From NCBI RefSeq assembly GCF_049532985.1, contig NZ_CP186693.1:4340001-4404000 (forward strand): a stretch of 64,000 nucleotides of DNA. The letters run 5' to 3'. Source of the DNA: Promicromonospora sp049532985 (GTDB taxonomy: Bacteria; Actinomycetota; Actinomycetes; Actinomycetales; Cellulomonadaceae). Position 1 is the first letter of the stretch. The number at the start of each line of letters is the position of its first letter. The notes beneath the pieces are model-generated. The model had not been told where the DNA came from. It saw only the letters and a list, made by a program, of their open reading frames with translations, and searched no databases. Below, piece after piece: positions 7,887 through 15,868 of this stretch. The translations under genes were made by a program, and so were the position numbers.

Positions 7887-8630
7887 CTACGGACGCACCA
7901 CCAGCACGCGGCCCGGGGCCAGCTCGTACCGACCGGGCACGACGCCGGGGCTGGCCGGCCCGGCCTGCGCGACCACGGTGACGGGCGGCTCGCCCGCCAC
8001 CCGGTCGGACGTCGGGAACCAGGTCCGGCCCGGGCTCACCAGGATCAGCATGCCGTCGACGTGCCCCGCCGGGGTGAACGTCGCCGACCCGTCGGGGTAG
8101 CGGCCGATCCCCGCCCGGGCGAGCCGGTCGGCGGTGCCCACGACGTCGGGCACCGCGATGCCCACCTCGCTCACGGACAGCAGGTCCGCCGGGCCGAACG
8201 GGAGGAGCTGAGCGCCGGGTGCGGCCGGGCTCGAGGCCTTCGCCCCCGGTGCGGTCCCGGCGCTCAGCGGCTGGGGCAGATCACGGCGGGCGATGACCTC
8301 GAGGACCGACCGGTCCGGACCGGGGAAGTACAGCGAGCGTGCGTTCCACGCGGGCTGCGCCTCGAACTCGGTGCGGTCGCCGTCGGCCAGGAGGCCGGGG
8401 CCGGCCTGGAGGAAGGCCCGGGCGGCGTCGAGACGCGCGTCGTCGACGAGGAACGCGAGGTGCTGGTCGCCCTCGGCGTCCGGGTCCTCGCGGAACCGGA
8501 CGACCGATCGACCGAGCGTGACCTCCACCGCCCGGATCTCCTTCCGGACCGGCAGCCCGAGGACCGTCTCGTAGTACGCGGCCGTCTCCGCGATCGATCG
8601 GGTCACCGTGTCGACGCTCGTGATCTGCAT
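7887..8630 (-). CDS. Two-domain VOC (glyoxalase/dioxygenase-like) protein
   Basis: 247 aa made of two vicinal-oxygen-chelate modules: about residues 1-115 (ITSVDTVTRSIAETAAYYETVLGL at the start, ending in the typical RSLYFPGPDRSVLEVI block) and a weaker second copy at about 150-245. An Ala/Pro linker joins them. VOC proteins are metal-dependent enzymes or antibiotic/electrophile-binding proteins; no substrate can be assigned. The promoter carries a perfect SoxR/MerR-type dyad in a 19-bp spacer, and the predicted transcription start falls on the ATG, so the message may be leaderless and induced by redox-active compounds. The next gene upstream is the ThuA-like gene on the same strand. Confidence 0.8.
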   Translation of the reverse strand: MQITSVDTVTRSIAETAAYYETVLGLPVRKEIRAVEVTLGRSVVRFREDPDAEGDQHLAFLVDDARLDAARAFLQAGPGLLADGDRTEFEAQPAWNARSLYFPGPDRSVLEVIARRDLPQPLSAGTAPGAKASSPAAPGAQLLPFGPADLLSVSEVGIAVPDVVGTADRLARAGIGRYPDGSATFTPAGHVDGMLILVSPGRTWFPTSDRVAGEPPVTVVAQAGPASPGVVPGRYELAPGRVLVVRP

Positions 8631-8637
8631 GCGGCTC

Positions 8638-8668
8638 AGCCAACAACCTCAACAAGGGTTGAGGTCAA
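8638..8668 (-). promoter_or_regulatory. SoxR/MerR-type promoter of the VOC gene
   Basis: Reading the minus strand: -35 TTGACC (8668-8663), a 19-bp spacer containing the perfect dyad ACCTCAAC-N4-GTTGAGGT (8665-8646), then -10 TTGGCT (8643-8638). The 19-bp spacer with an internal dyad is diagnostic of MerR-family activated promoters, and the CCTCAA arms resemble known SoxR boxes. The ATG at 8630 lies 8 nt after the -10, which fits a leaderless transcript. No MerR gene is in the window, so the activator is encoded elsewhere. Confidence 0.7.
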
Positions 8669-8672
8669 GTGG

Positions 8673-9341
8673 TCAGGAGAGCAGCCAGGACACCGCCCGG
8701 CGCAGCAGCACGCGGTGGCTCTCCGCGGCGTAGGAGCGGACGTCGTGCCCGAGCGCCGAGTACACCGTGCGACCTCCGTGCGCCTCGGTGACCCACAGGA
8801 CGGGGTGGGTGGCGCCGTCGTCGTCCCGTGTGGTGCCGAGGATCCGGGCGTCCGGGGTGGTGCGGAGGTGGCAGTACCGCTCGTCGAAGGCCTCGACGGC
8901 GGCCAGCCCGTCCGTGACGGGATGCCCGTGGGCCAGGTCGAAGCGGGCCTCGCCGATCGGCGGGTGCATCGACTCGCCCGGGATCCAGCGGCCGCCCAGC
9001 ACCGCCTCCCAGTCCGGAGCGTCGTAGAACGTGTTGGCCGCCTGGTGCAGGCCGAGCAGCGCGCCGCCGGACCGCGCCCAGCCGGCGAGCCGGGCGTGGA
9101 CGCCGAGCCAGTCGTCGTCCGAACCGTCGAACTCCGGGTCCCGGCGGCCCGTGCCGCTGTTCACCACGAGCAGGTCGTCAGGGCCCAGGTCGTCGAGCGC
9201 GTCCCGGAACAGCCCGCGCACCTCCACGGTGCCCAGGTCACCGATCAGGCCGGCGACCGCGTGCGACGTCGCCGCGTGGTCGTGCCAGGGGTCCTCGTAC
9301 CGTCCGCGGCCGGCGAGGATCAGGATGCGACGTTGCGTCAT
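8673..9341 (-). CDS. ThuA-like domain protein
   Basis: 222 aa with the class I glutamine-amidotransferase-like fold of the ThuA family: an RILILAGRGRYEDPWHDHAA start, a LLVVNSGTG strand, GGALLGLHQAANTF in the nucleophile-elbow position, and a C-terminal GGRTVYSALGHD block. ThuA in rhizobia is tied to trehalose/maltitol use, but most homologues, including short actinobacterial ones, are of unknown role. No cysteine nucleophile is seen at the elbow (His instead), as is usual in ThuA proteins. The VOC promoter lies just 3' of this gene, so the two are probably separate units. Confidence 0.8.
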   Translation of the reverse strand: MTQRRILILAGRGRYEDPWHDHAATSHAVAGLIGDLGTVEVRGLFRDALDDLGPDDLLVVNSGTGRRDPEFDGSDDDWLGVHARLAGWARSGGALLGLHQAANTFYDAPDWEAVLGGRWIPGESMHPPIGEARFDLAHGHPVTDGLAAVEAFDERYCHLRTTPDARILGTTRDDDGATHPVLWVTEAHGGRTVYSALGHDVRSYAAESHRVLLRRAVSWLLS

Positions 9342-9392
9342 ACAGGGATCCTCCCACTCCGTGGCGAGGCCCGGCCCGGGCCCGGCCGGCCC

Positions 9393-10364
9393 TCACGGGA
9401 GCACCAGGATCTTGCCGCGGGCCGCGCCGGAGGCCAGGCGCCGGAAGGCCTCCGCCGCCTCGTCGAGGGGGTACCGCCGGTCGACGACGGGCCGTACCCC
9501 GCCGGAGGCGAGCAGCGCGGCCAGCTCGTCGAGGTCGGACCGGCGGTTCGGGCGCCAGACGAACGTGCCCATGCGGACGCCCGTGAGGCCGCCCACCACG
9601 GGTCCGAGCAGGGCCTTCTCCGCGAACGACCCGATCCGCCGCGCTACGAGCACGTACCGGCCGCCGGGCGCCAGGCACCTGCGGAGGCTCAGCAGCGACC
9701 GCGTGTCGGCGATGTCCACCACCACGTCGAACCTGCGCCGGCCCCGGGTGACGTCCTCGCGCGTGTGGTCGACCACCTCGTCGGCGCCCAGGTCGCGGAG
9801 GAACGGGAGCTTGTCCCCGTGGTCGACGGCGGTGACCACGGCGCCCCGCGCCTTCGCCAGCTGCACCGCGAACGGGCCCACGCAGCCGCCGGCACCGTTG
9901 ACCAGCACCCGCTCGCCCGGCCGGACCGGGCCGACCGAGCGCAGGGCCTGCAGCGCGAGGGCGCCCGAGTGCGGTGCGGTCGCGGCGACGTCGAACGGCA
10001 CGTCGCCGGGCAGCGGCGTCAGGGCCGACGCCGCCACGCATACCCGGTCGGCGAGCGCGCCGTGCCCGCTGTCGAACAGGTCCGCCCAGACACGGTCGCC
10101 CGGCCGGAACGCGGTGACCCCCGGGCCGACGGCCTCGACCGTGCCCGCCAGGTCGACGCCGACGCGACGGTTCACGGGCCGCCGCAGGCCGGTGGCGATG
10201 CGGGCGATCCGCGGGCGACCGAGCAGGTGGTCGAGGTCGGCGGTGTTCAGCGACGCGGCGCGGACCCGGACCACGGCCTCACCCCCGCCCGGCACGGGTA
10301 CCTCGACGGCTGCCACGCGCAGGACGTCGGCCGGCCCGTACCGCTCGCGGACGACGGCTCTCAC
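9393..10364 (-). CDS. NADPH:quinone-reductase-like MDR alcohol dehydrogenase
   Basis: 323 aa, medium-chain dehydrogenase/reductase. The GTG at 10364 is chosen: a GAGGGGG ribosome site sits just upstream and the protein then starts at the canonical VRAVVRERYGPADVL. The GroES-like part is about 1-125. The Rossmann part has VNGAGGCVGPFAVQLAK as the nucleotide loop, then FDVVVDIADT. No catalytic zinc cysteines are visible, which fits the quinone oxidoreductase/zeta-crystallin group. The gene starts 10 nt after the stop of the Ddn-like gene, so the two are co-transcribed. Two TetR-type operators lie upstream of the operon. Confidence 0.88.
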   Translation of the reverse strand: MRAVVRERYGPADVLRVAAVEVPVPGGGEAVVRVRAASLNTADLDHLLGRPRIARIATGLRRPVNRRVGVDLAGTVEAVGPGVTAFRPGDRVWADLFDSGHGALADRVCVAASALTPLPGDVPFDVAATAPHSGALALQALRSVGPVRPGERVLVNGAGGCVGPFAVQLAKARGAVVTAVDHGDKLPFLRDLGADEVVDHTREDVTRGRRRFDVVVDIADTRSLLSLRRCLAPGGRYVLVARRIGSFAEKALLGPVVGGLTGVRMGTFVWRPNRRSDLDELAALLASGGVRPVVDRRYPLDEAAEAFRRLASGAARGKILVLP

Positions 10365-10374
10365 CAGGTCCCCC

Positions 10375-10872
10375 TCACCGTGCGCCGCCCGACGCGACCG
10401 CCGCACGCTCCAGCACCAGGAAGTCCGTGACGCGGAAGAGGCGGGCGATCCGGCGGTCACCGGCGGGCAGGTGGGGCAGCGCCTCCGCCGCGTCGACCAC
10501 CCTCGGGGTCACCTGGTGCACCCGGCCGTCGGTCATCAGCTCCGCGGTACCCGCCGCGCGGATGTTGCGCACCCAGTCGGCGTCCGCGCCGTACGGGAGG
10601 AAGACCAGGAAGTCGTCGCCCACCGGGTAGGTCCCGATCGGGGTCGCGTAGGGGGCGCCCGACCTGCGCCCGACGTGCCGGACCACCGCGTACTCCGAGC
10701 CGGCCTCCCCCGCGTGCCGCATGGCCTGCCTGTTGGTGAACCGCCGGTTGAACCGGCGGACCATGCCGAGTCCGCGCGGGTTCTTCGAGCGCATGACCAC
10801 CACGATCGCGAGGACGCCGGCCAGCAGCAGCGCCACCACCCCGAGGAGCGTCCAGAGAATCCAGCCCCACAT
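10375..10872 (-). CDS. Ddn-like F420-dependent nitroreductase family protein, membrane-anchored
   Basis: 165 aa. One N-terminal transmembrane helix (about residues 3-27, WILWTLLGVVALLLAGVLA) is followed by a split-barrel domain of the deazaflavin-dependent (DDN, DUF385) family: GRRSGAPYATPIGTYPVGDDFLVFLPYGADADWVRNI is the typical block, although it begins after an RFNRRF segment. Members use reduced F420 or flavin to reduce quinones, nitro compounds or other hydrophobic substrates; cofactor and substrate here are unproven. First gene of a two-gene operon with the MDR reductase and divergent from a TetR repressor, which suggests an inducible response to a xenobiotic or quinone. Confidence 0.85.
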   Translation of the reverse strand: MWGWILWTLLGVVALLLAGVLAIVVVMRSKNPRGLGMVRRFNRRFTNRQAMRHAGEAGSEYAVVRHVGRRSGAPYATPIGTYPVGDDFLVFLPYGADADWVRNIRAAGTAELMTDGRVHQVTPRVVDAAEALPHLPAGDRRIARLFRVTDFLVLERAAVASGGAR

Positions 10873-10896
10873 GACGTACCGCCTTCCGGTCGCAGC

Positions 10897-10924
10897 CTTA
10901 CGTTGTAAGCCTTACGCCGTAAGG
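10897..10924. promoter_or_regulatory. Tandem TetR-type operators
   Basis: Two adjoining dyads, CTTAC-GTT-GTAAG (10897-10909) and CCTTAC-GCC-GTAAGG (10910-10924), share the core TTAC-N3-GTAA. They lie 25 nt above the Ddn-like start and 56 nt above the TetR start, exactly where an autorepressor of the divergent pair would bind. The 13-15 bp spacing places the two on nearby helical faces. Confidence 0.7.
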
Positions 10925-10979
10925 TAGAGCCGGCGCACCACCGCGTCAAGGGTGAAGGGCGACGTAGGATCGCGGGACG

Positions 10980-11729
10980 ATGACTTCCCGGCAGAGAGCG
11001 GCGACCGCACCACGCAGCGCCCTGACGCGCGCCCGCGTGCTCGGCTCGGCCGTCGCCCTCGCGGACCGCGACGGGCTCGGGGCGCTCACGATGCGCAGCC
11101 TCGCCCGGGAGCTCGGCATCGAGGCGATGTCGCTGTACCACCACGTCTCGAACAAGGAGGATCTGCTCGACGGCGTGGTCGACGTCGTCGCCGGGGAGAT
11201 CCAGGAGGCCGTGGGCCGGCTCGACCCGCTGCCCGACGACGCGCCGCCGTCCGCCTGGCGGTCCGCCGTGCGCCGGCAGATCCTCACGGCGCGCGCCGTC
11301 CTGCTGCGGCACCCGTGGGCCACGACCGTCCTGGAGTCGAGGACGTCGTTCAGCCTGCACGTGGTGCGCTACTACGACTCGCTGCTCGGGCTGATGCGGC
11401 GCGGCGGCCTCTCGTACGACCTGATCCACCATGCCATGCACGCCCTCGGCAGCCGTGCCCTCGGGTTCTCGCAGGAGCTCTTCGAACCGGACGGCGCCAC
11501 GGCGGACTCCGCAGCCGGTGGCGCCGCCACCGAGGGTGCCGACGCCACCGCCACCGCACTGCTGGAGCAGATGGCCGACCAGGTGCCGCACATGGTCGAG
11601 ATGCTGGCGGAGGTGGGCCATGAGGAACCCGGCCAGACCCTCGGCTGGTGCGACGACCAGACCGAGTTCGAGTTCGGCCTCGACCTCATCCTCGACGGGC
11701 TGGAGCGGCTCGCCGCGGACCAGCGGTGA
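10980..11729 (+). CDS. TetR/AcrR family transcriptional regulator
   Basis: 249 aa. The N-terminal TetR helix-turn-helix is at about 15-62 (MRSLARELGIEAMSLYHHVSNKEDLLDGV). The larger C-terminal half resembles TetR_C_1-type ligand domains, with SYDLIHHAMHALGSRALGFSQELFE. It is a probable repressor of itself and of the divergent Ddn-like/MDR operon through the tandem TTAC-N3-GTAA sites. The ligand is unknown. An Ala/Gly/Thr-rich insert (about residues 181-200) interrupts the ligand domain and is probably a loop. The gene ends 15 nt before the convergent D-amino-acid dehydrogenase gene. Confidence 0.92.
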   Translation: MTSRQRAATAPRSALTRARVLGSAVALADRDGLGALTMRSLARELGIEAMSLYHHVSNKEDLLDGVVDVVAGEIQEAVGRLDPLPDDAPPSAWRSAVRRQILTARAVLLRHPWATTVLESRTSFSLHVVRYYDSLLGLMRRGGLSYDLIHHAMHALGSRALGFSQELFEPDGATADSAAGGAATEGADATATALLEQMADQVPHMVEMLAEVGHEEPGQTLGWCDDQTEFEFGLDLILDGLERLAADQR

Positions 11730-11744
11730 GCCGCCCCGGCCCGC

Positions 11745-12980
11745 TCACCGCAGCGGGTCGAAGGGCAGGATCTCCTGGGGCGTCCGCCCCGTCGTGATCT
11801 GCTCCGCCAGCGCCCGCCCGGTCGCGGGCCCGAGCACCATGCCCCACATGCCGTGACCGCCGGCCACGTAGACCCCCGGGGCGGCCGTCCGGCCCACGAG
11901 CGGCAGCCCGTCCGGGGTCACCGGCCGGGAGCCCACCCACTCGTCGGCCCGGGAGTCCAGGTCCACGCCCTCGAACAGGTCGCGGACCGAGCGCACGATC
12001 GCCCGGACACGGCCGGGCTGGAACGGCTCGTCCGGCCCGCGGAACTCCATGGTGCCCGCCACGCGCAGCCGTCCCTGGTACGGCGTGCAGGCCACCCGCC
12101 GGGCCGGGAAGTACACCGGGTGGTCGATCGGCGGTCCCTCCACCGGCACGCTGAACGAGTAGCCCCGTCCCGCCTGCACCCGGGTCCGGACGCCCAGCGG
12201 GCGCACCAGCTCGGGGAGCCAGGCCCCGGTGGCGACCACGACGGCGTCGGCCCGCACCGTGTCGTGACCGTGCACGGCGACCTCGGTGCCGCCCGGCACC
12301 GCGCGCACGGCCGTGACCCGGGCGTCGGTGAGCACCTTCGCCCCGCGGGCGCTGACCGACGTCGCCAGCGCCTCCACGTACGGCCCGGGCTCGATGTACC
12401 GCTGCCCCTCGAGCGACCAGACCGACCGCACCGCTCGGGAGAGGTGCGGCACGCGGACGCCGTCGGGCACCCGGGAGAGCCGCACCTCCTGGCCGGCCTT
12501 GGCCACGTTGCGCAGCTCGTGCACGAACGGGACCGACTGCCGCTCGTGCTCGAACGCGACCACCCAGCGGCTGGGGTAGGACGTCGCGTGCACGCCACCG
12601 GCCTCGAGCTCGTCGTAGGCCTCGAGCGCCACCCGGTCGATCGGCGTGAGGGCGGCCATCGCGCGCTGCCACGCGCCGGGCGTCGCGTGCGCCATGAACC
12701 GCGCGACGAAGCCCCACAGGGCACGGTCGAAGCGGAACGGCACGCTGAGCGCGGCGTCGGGGTCGAGCATCGCCCGGGGGCCGTAGGCCCAGAGCGACGG
12801 GTCGGCCAGCGGCATCGCCATGCCGGGCGTGAGCCACCCGGCGTTGCCCCAGGAGGCCCCGGCCGCGACGCCGTGCCGGTCGAGGATCGTCACCTCCACG
12901 CCGCGTTCCTGCAGGTGCCACGCGGTGGAGAGACCGACCATGCCGGCCCCTACGATGATGGCGCTCTTCGTCTCGGGCAC
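11745..12980 (-). CDS. FAD-dependent oxidoreductase, D-amino acid dehydrogenase (DadA)-like
   Basis: 411 aa, DAO family. The N-terminal dinucleotide loop IIVGAGMVGLSTAWHL is followed by the conserved GASWGNAGWLTP block (about 40-52), which is typical of DadA. The C-terminal GSRPVTPDGLPLVGRT ... GHGMWGMVLGPATGRALAEQI segment binds FAD. It would oxidatively deaminate D-amino acids to 2-oxo acids, passing electrons to a membrane acceptor. The start is GTG (12980) with GGAG 8 nt upstream. It stands alone here, with no racemase nearby, so the exact amino acid is open; sarcosine- or glycine-oxidase-like substrates are an alternative. Confidence 0.88.
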   Translation of the reverse strand: MPETKSAIIVGAGMVGLSTAWHLQERGVEVTILDRHGVAAGASWGNAGWLTPGMAMPLADPSLWAYGPRAMLDPDAALSVPFRFDRALWGFVARFMAHATPGAWQRAMAALTPIDRVALEAYDELEAGGVHATSYPSRWVVAFEHERQSVPFVHELRNVAKAGQEVRLSRVPDGVRVPHLSRAVRSVWSLEGQRYIEPGPYVEALATSVSARGAKVLTDARVTAVRAVPGGTEVAVHGHDTVRADAVVVATGAWLPELVRPLGVRTRVQAGRGYSFSVPVEGPPIDHPVYFPARRVACTPYQGRLRVAGTMEFRGPDEPFQPGRVRAIVRSVRDLFEGVDLDSRADEWVGSRPVTPDGLPLVGRTAAPGVYVAGGHGMWGMVLGPATGRALAEQITTGRTPQEILPFDPLR

Positions 12981-13120
12981 GCTTGTTGCTCCTTCTCGCG
13001 AGTGCAGTACCTGCCAGTACCCCTCCCCGTCGAGCGGCGGTCGCCCTCATCGTCCGCCCGACGGGTCGATTCGGCGCGACCTTCCCGTGAAGTGCGGCCG
13101 AACAGGGTGTGTGGGATCGG

Positions 13121-13150
13121 CGGCGCGGCACCGGACGCGACGCCGCGCCG
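13121..13150 (-). terminator. Hairpin after the aldo/keto reductase gene
   Basis: A perfect 9-bp stem, CGGCGCGGC (13121-13129) with GCCGCGCCG (13142-13150), and a 12-nt loop, 11 nt beyond the aldo/keto reductase stop. It is a GC-rich actinobacterial-type terminator without a U-tract. Confidence 0.45.
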
Positions 13151-13160
13151 GCCCGCCCGT

Positions 13161-14216
13161 TCAGCCGAGCGGCCGCGCCAGGGGCTCGATCGCGGCGATC
13201 TCGTCGTCACCGAGGGGGCCCGCCGCGAGCGCCGCGACGTTGTCCTCGAGCTGCGCCACCGACGACGCGCCGATCAGTGCCGACGTCACGCGCTCGTCCC
13301 GCAGCACCCAGGCGAGGGCGAGCTGCGCGAGGGTCTGGCCGCGTCCCGCGGCGATCTCGTTGAGCGCCTTGGCGCGGCTCAGGTAGTCGTCGGTGAGTGC
13401 GCGGTCGGAGAGGAACGGCGAGTCGGTGCGCGCCGCCCGGGACCCGGCCGGGGCCGCACCGGCGAGATACTTGTTGGTCAGCAGGCCCTGCTGGAGCGGC
13501 GAGAACACGATGGTGCCGACGCCGAGCTCGCCGACGACGTCGAGCAGGGCCTCGCTCTGCACCCCGTCGTAGCCGTCCTCGTGCGCGGGGTTCTCGATGT
13601 GCCGGTTGAACATCGAGTAGGACGGCTGGTGGATGAGCAGCGGCACGCCCAGCTCGCCGAGGATCCGCGCGGCGTCACGCGTACGGGCCGGCGAGTAGTT
13701 GGAGACGCCGACGTACAGCGCCTTGCCCTGCCGGACCGCCGAGGCCAGGGCACCCATGGTCTCCTCGAGCGGGGTCGAGGGGTCCGGCCGGTGGTGGTAG
13801 AAGACGTCCACGTAGTCGACGCCCATGCGGGTCAGCGACTGGTCCAGGCTGGCCAGCAGGTACTTGCGCGAGCCGTGGTCGCCGTACGGGCCGGGCCACA
13901 TGTCGTAGCCCGCCTTCGTGGACAGGACCAGCTCGTCGCGGTAGGGCCGCAGGTCGGCGGCGAGGTGCCGGCCGAAGTTCTCCTCGGCGGAGCCGTAGGG
14001 CGGGCCGTAGTTGTTGGCCAGGTCGAAGTGCGTGACGCCCAGGTCGAGGGCACGGCGCAGGATGGCGCGCTGGGTGTCGAACGGGCTGGTGTCGCCGAAG
14101 TTGTGCCACAGCCCCAGGGACAGCGCGGGCAGGTCGAGCCCGGAGCGTCCGGTGCGGCGGTAGGTCATGGTCTCGTAGCGGTCGTCGGCTGCGAGATACC
14201 GGGGTGCGAGAGGCAT
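13161..14216 (-). CDS. Aldo/keto reductase, GprA/YghZ-like
   Basis: 351 aa, a TIM-barrel NADPH-dependent reductase. Typical marks are LSLGLWHNFG near the start, THFDLANNYGPPYGSAEENFG (the Asp/Tyr catalytic pair), YVDVFYHHRPDP, the YVGVSNYSPA strand and a C-terminal IGASSVAQLEDNVAAL cofactor segment. Closest in pattern to the YghZ / L-glyceraldehyde-3-phosphate reductase group, which reduces methylglyoxal-type aldehydes. The ATG at 14216 is chosen for length; the frame stays open upstream into the repeat/hairpin region, which is not coding-like. Monocistronic. Confidence 0.9.
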   Translation of the reverse strand: MPLAPRYLAADDRYETMTYRRTGRSGLDLPALSLGLWHNFGDTSPFDTQRAILRRALDLGVTHFDLANNYGPPYGSAEENFGRHLAADLRPYRDELVLSTKAGYDMWPGPYGDHGSRKYLLASLDQSLTRMGVDYVDVFYHHRPDPSTPLEETMGALASAVRQGKALYVGVSNYSPARTRDAARILGELGVPLLIHQPSYSMFNRHIENPAHEDGYDGVQSEALLDVVGELGVGTIVFSPLQQGLLTNKYLAGAAPAGSRAARTDSPFLSDRALTDDYLSRAKALNEIAAGRGQTLAQLALAWVLRDERVTSALIGASSVAQLEDNVAALAAGPLGDDEIAAIEPLARPLG

Positions 14217-14290
14217 GGGGTCATCGTGGCACGAAGACCGTGGCGGCCTGGACATCGGCCGGGCGGCTCGGGTCGGCCAGGCCGGCCAGG

Positions 14291-14340
14291 CCTGCTCGGA
14301 CCGGCTCGGACCGGCTCGGACCGGCTCGGACCGGCTCGGA
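14291..14340. repeat. Five 10-bp tandem units
   Basis: CCGGCTCGGA repeated four times after one variant unit (CCTGCTCGGA), directly beside the long hairpin at 14346-14398. It lies in the 191-bp gap between the aldo/keto reductase start and the chitinase stop. Confidence 0.85.
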
Positions 14341-14345
14341 GAGCT

Positions 14346-14398
14346 GACCATGTGGTTGCTGCCAGGACGGGTCTTGATCTGGCAGCAACCACATGGTC
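14346..14398. terminator. 20-bp perfect hairpin after the chitinase gene
   Basis: Arms 14346-14365 and 14379-14398 pair perfectly around a 13-nt loop, 10 nt beyond the chitinase stop. The stem reads GACCATG, four variable bases, TGCTGCCAG. The hairpin at 23446-23502 has the same conserved parts, a different but fully compensated four-base block and the same loop length, so the two are related elements. Confidence 0.75.
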
Positions 14399-14407
14399 GG
14401 CAGGGGG

Positions 14408-15352
14408 TCAGCAGTAGAGGTTGCCGCCCGGGTCCACGCCCAGGGCGCTCGTGAAGCGCAGGTAGGTGTCGACCCGGCTCTGGACCTGTGCCGGGTTGCC
14501 GCCGTTGCACTCGATGGCGCCGTTGATGCTGCGGATGGTCTCACCGAAGCCCGCGCCGTTGACGATCGCGTTGTGCGGCGTCATGGTGCCCGGACCGTTC
14601 TGCGTGTTCCAGTACCAGAGGCCGGTCTTCCAGGCGATGGCCGAGTTGGTCTGCACCAGGTTCGGGTTGTTGAGCAGGTCGATGCCGAGGGCGTCGCCCG
14701 CCGCCTTGTAGTTGAAGTTCCAGCTGAGCTGGACCGGGCCACGGCCGTAGTACTTGTCGTGGCCAGCCGGGCAGCCGTAGGGCTGGGTCGTGTCGCAGTA
14801 GTGCGGGTAGTTGGCGGTGTTCTGCTCGACGATGTGCACCAGACCGCCGGTCTCGTGGGAGACGTTGGCGAGGAAGGCGGCCGCCTCACGCTTCTGGACG
14901 GTCTCGCTGCCGCTGTTGGCGAACCCGGGGTACGCGCTGAGCGCGTCGACGAGGCCCGCGTAGGTGTAGAACGAGTTCCGGTTCGGGAAGAACGAGTTGA
15001 ACTGGGCCTGGCTCACCGGGAACGCGTCGGTGCCGGGCGGGTCGACAGGCGGCTCGCCGCCGTCGCACGTGCCGACGCGCTCCCAGACGCCCCACTCACC
15101 CGTGGTGCCGGGTGTCTCCCCCTGGGTCCACCACTTGGCGCGCCAGGCCGCGCCGCCGTAGGTGACCAGGTTGCCGCCGACATAGACGGCGCTGCTGCTC
15201 CAGGCGGCGGCGGTGCAGTCGGCGACCGCGGCCGGGGCGGGAGCCGGGGCGTCGGCGACGGGCGCGGCCGCACCGGGGACTGCCACGGCACCTGCGGTGA
15301 GGAGCGCGGCGACAAGGCTGGTGACGAAGAGCGGTACGCGACGAGATCTCAT
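14408..15352 (-). CDS. Secreted GH19 chitinase with N-terminal CBM5/12-type module
   Basis: 314 aa. A Sec signal peptide (about 1-30, RRVPLFVTSLVAALL then AGAVAVPGAAA) is followed by a small chitin-binding module of type 5/12 (about 45-95, with AAWSSSAVYVGGNLVTYGG and AKWWTQGETPGT) and a GH19 catalytic domain (about 108-314). In the GH19 part, FLANVSHETGG carries the general-acid Glu, and YYGRGPVQLSWNFNY the second conserved region. It would hydrolyse beta-1,4-GlcNAc polymers with inversion. The ATG at 15352 has GAGGTGG upstream. It lies next to the LacI/beta-glucan-type locus, which suggests attack on fungal walls. Confidence 0.93.
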   Translation of the reverse strand: MRSRRVPLFVTSLVAALLTAGAVAVPGAAAPVADAPAPAPAAVADCTAAAWSSSAVYVGGNLVTYGGAAWRAKWWTQGETPGTTGEWGVWERVGTCDGGEPPVDPPGTDAFPVSQAQFNSFFPNRNSFYTYAGLVDALSAYPGFANSGSETVQKREAAAFLANVSHETGGLVHIVEQNTANYPHYCDTTQPYGCPAGHDKYYGRGPVQLSWNFNYKAAGDALGIDLLNNPNLVQTNSAIAWKTGLWYWNTQNGPGTMTPHNAIVNGAGFGETIRSINGAIECNGGNPAQVQSRVDTYLRFTSALGVDPGGNLYC

Positions 15353-15497
15353 GGGGAACCACCTCGCTTCGGGTCCTGGGCCGCCGCGGACGACGGCGAC
15401 CGATTTGTTCAGGAACCTAGCAAGGTACGTGCAGCCGGGTCGTGAGGGATTCCCACACGGGTACCCGTACGTGCCGGGCGGGAGACGACAGCGGGGG

Positions 15498-15819
15498 GTT
15501 CGGCCTGTTGCCGCCCAGTTCGGTCCGTTGCCCCGGACCGGTCTGCGGCGGCGGTTTCGGTCTGCGGCGGCGGTTTCGGTCGGCTGCCGCAGGTTCGGTC
15601 TACTGCCGCGCATGTTCGGTCAGTTGCCGCGGGTGGTGTTCGGTCGGCTGCCGCGTGTCGGCCTGCCGTCGCGCGTGTTCGGTCGACTGCCGCGGGTGGT
15701 GTTCGTTCAGCTGCCGCGTGCTCGGTCTGCCGCCGCGCATGTTCGGTCAGTTGCCGCGCGTGTTCGGTCGGCTGCCGCACGTATTCGGTCAGTTGCCGCA
15801 CGTGTTCGGTCGGCTGCTT
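15498..15819. repeat. Degenerate 21-bp tandem array
   Basis: About fifteen copies of a unit close to TTCGGTCGGCTGCCGCGCGT, with TTCGGTC and TGCCGC most conserved. The last copies, 15738-15810, are the most regular. The unit runs straight into a hairpin whose outer left arm (CGTGTTCGGTC) is itself the last array unit. Spacers are absent, so this is not a CRISPR. Confidence 0.85.
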
Positions 15820-15868
15820 CGAGATCGGTCCATCGACGGGCCGATCTCGGGGCAACGGACCGAACACG
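15801..15868. repeat. Nested hairpin closing the 21-bp array
   Basis: Inner stem CGAGATCGGTCC (15820-15831) with GGGCCGATCTCG (15838-15849), one mismatch and a 6-nt loop. Outer stem CGTGTTCGGTC (15801-15811) with GACCGAACACG (15858-15868), perfect. The outer left arm is an array unit, and the right arm is its single inverted copy. It may act as a terminator for the LacI gene (stop at 16007). Confidence 0.8.

Noticed and set aside
13070..13108. Similarity of a GGCGCGACCTTCCCG stretch to the hairpin after pckG (5987-6053), suggesting a third dispersed hairpin copy.
   Set aside because: Only about 15 bases plus CCGAACAGG match, and the stem reduces to about 6 bp, too weak to call a family member.
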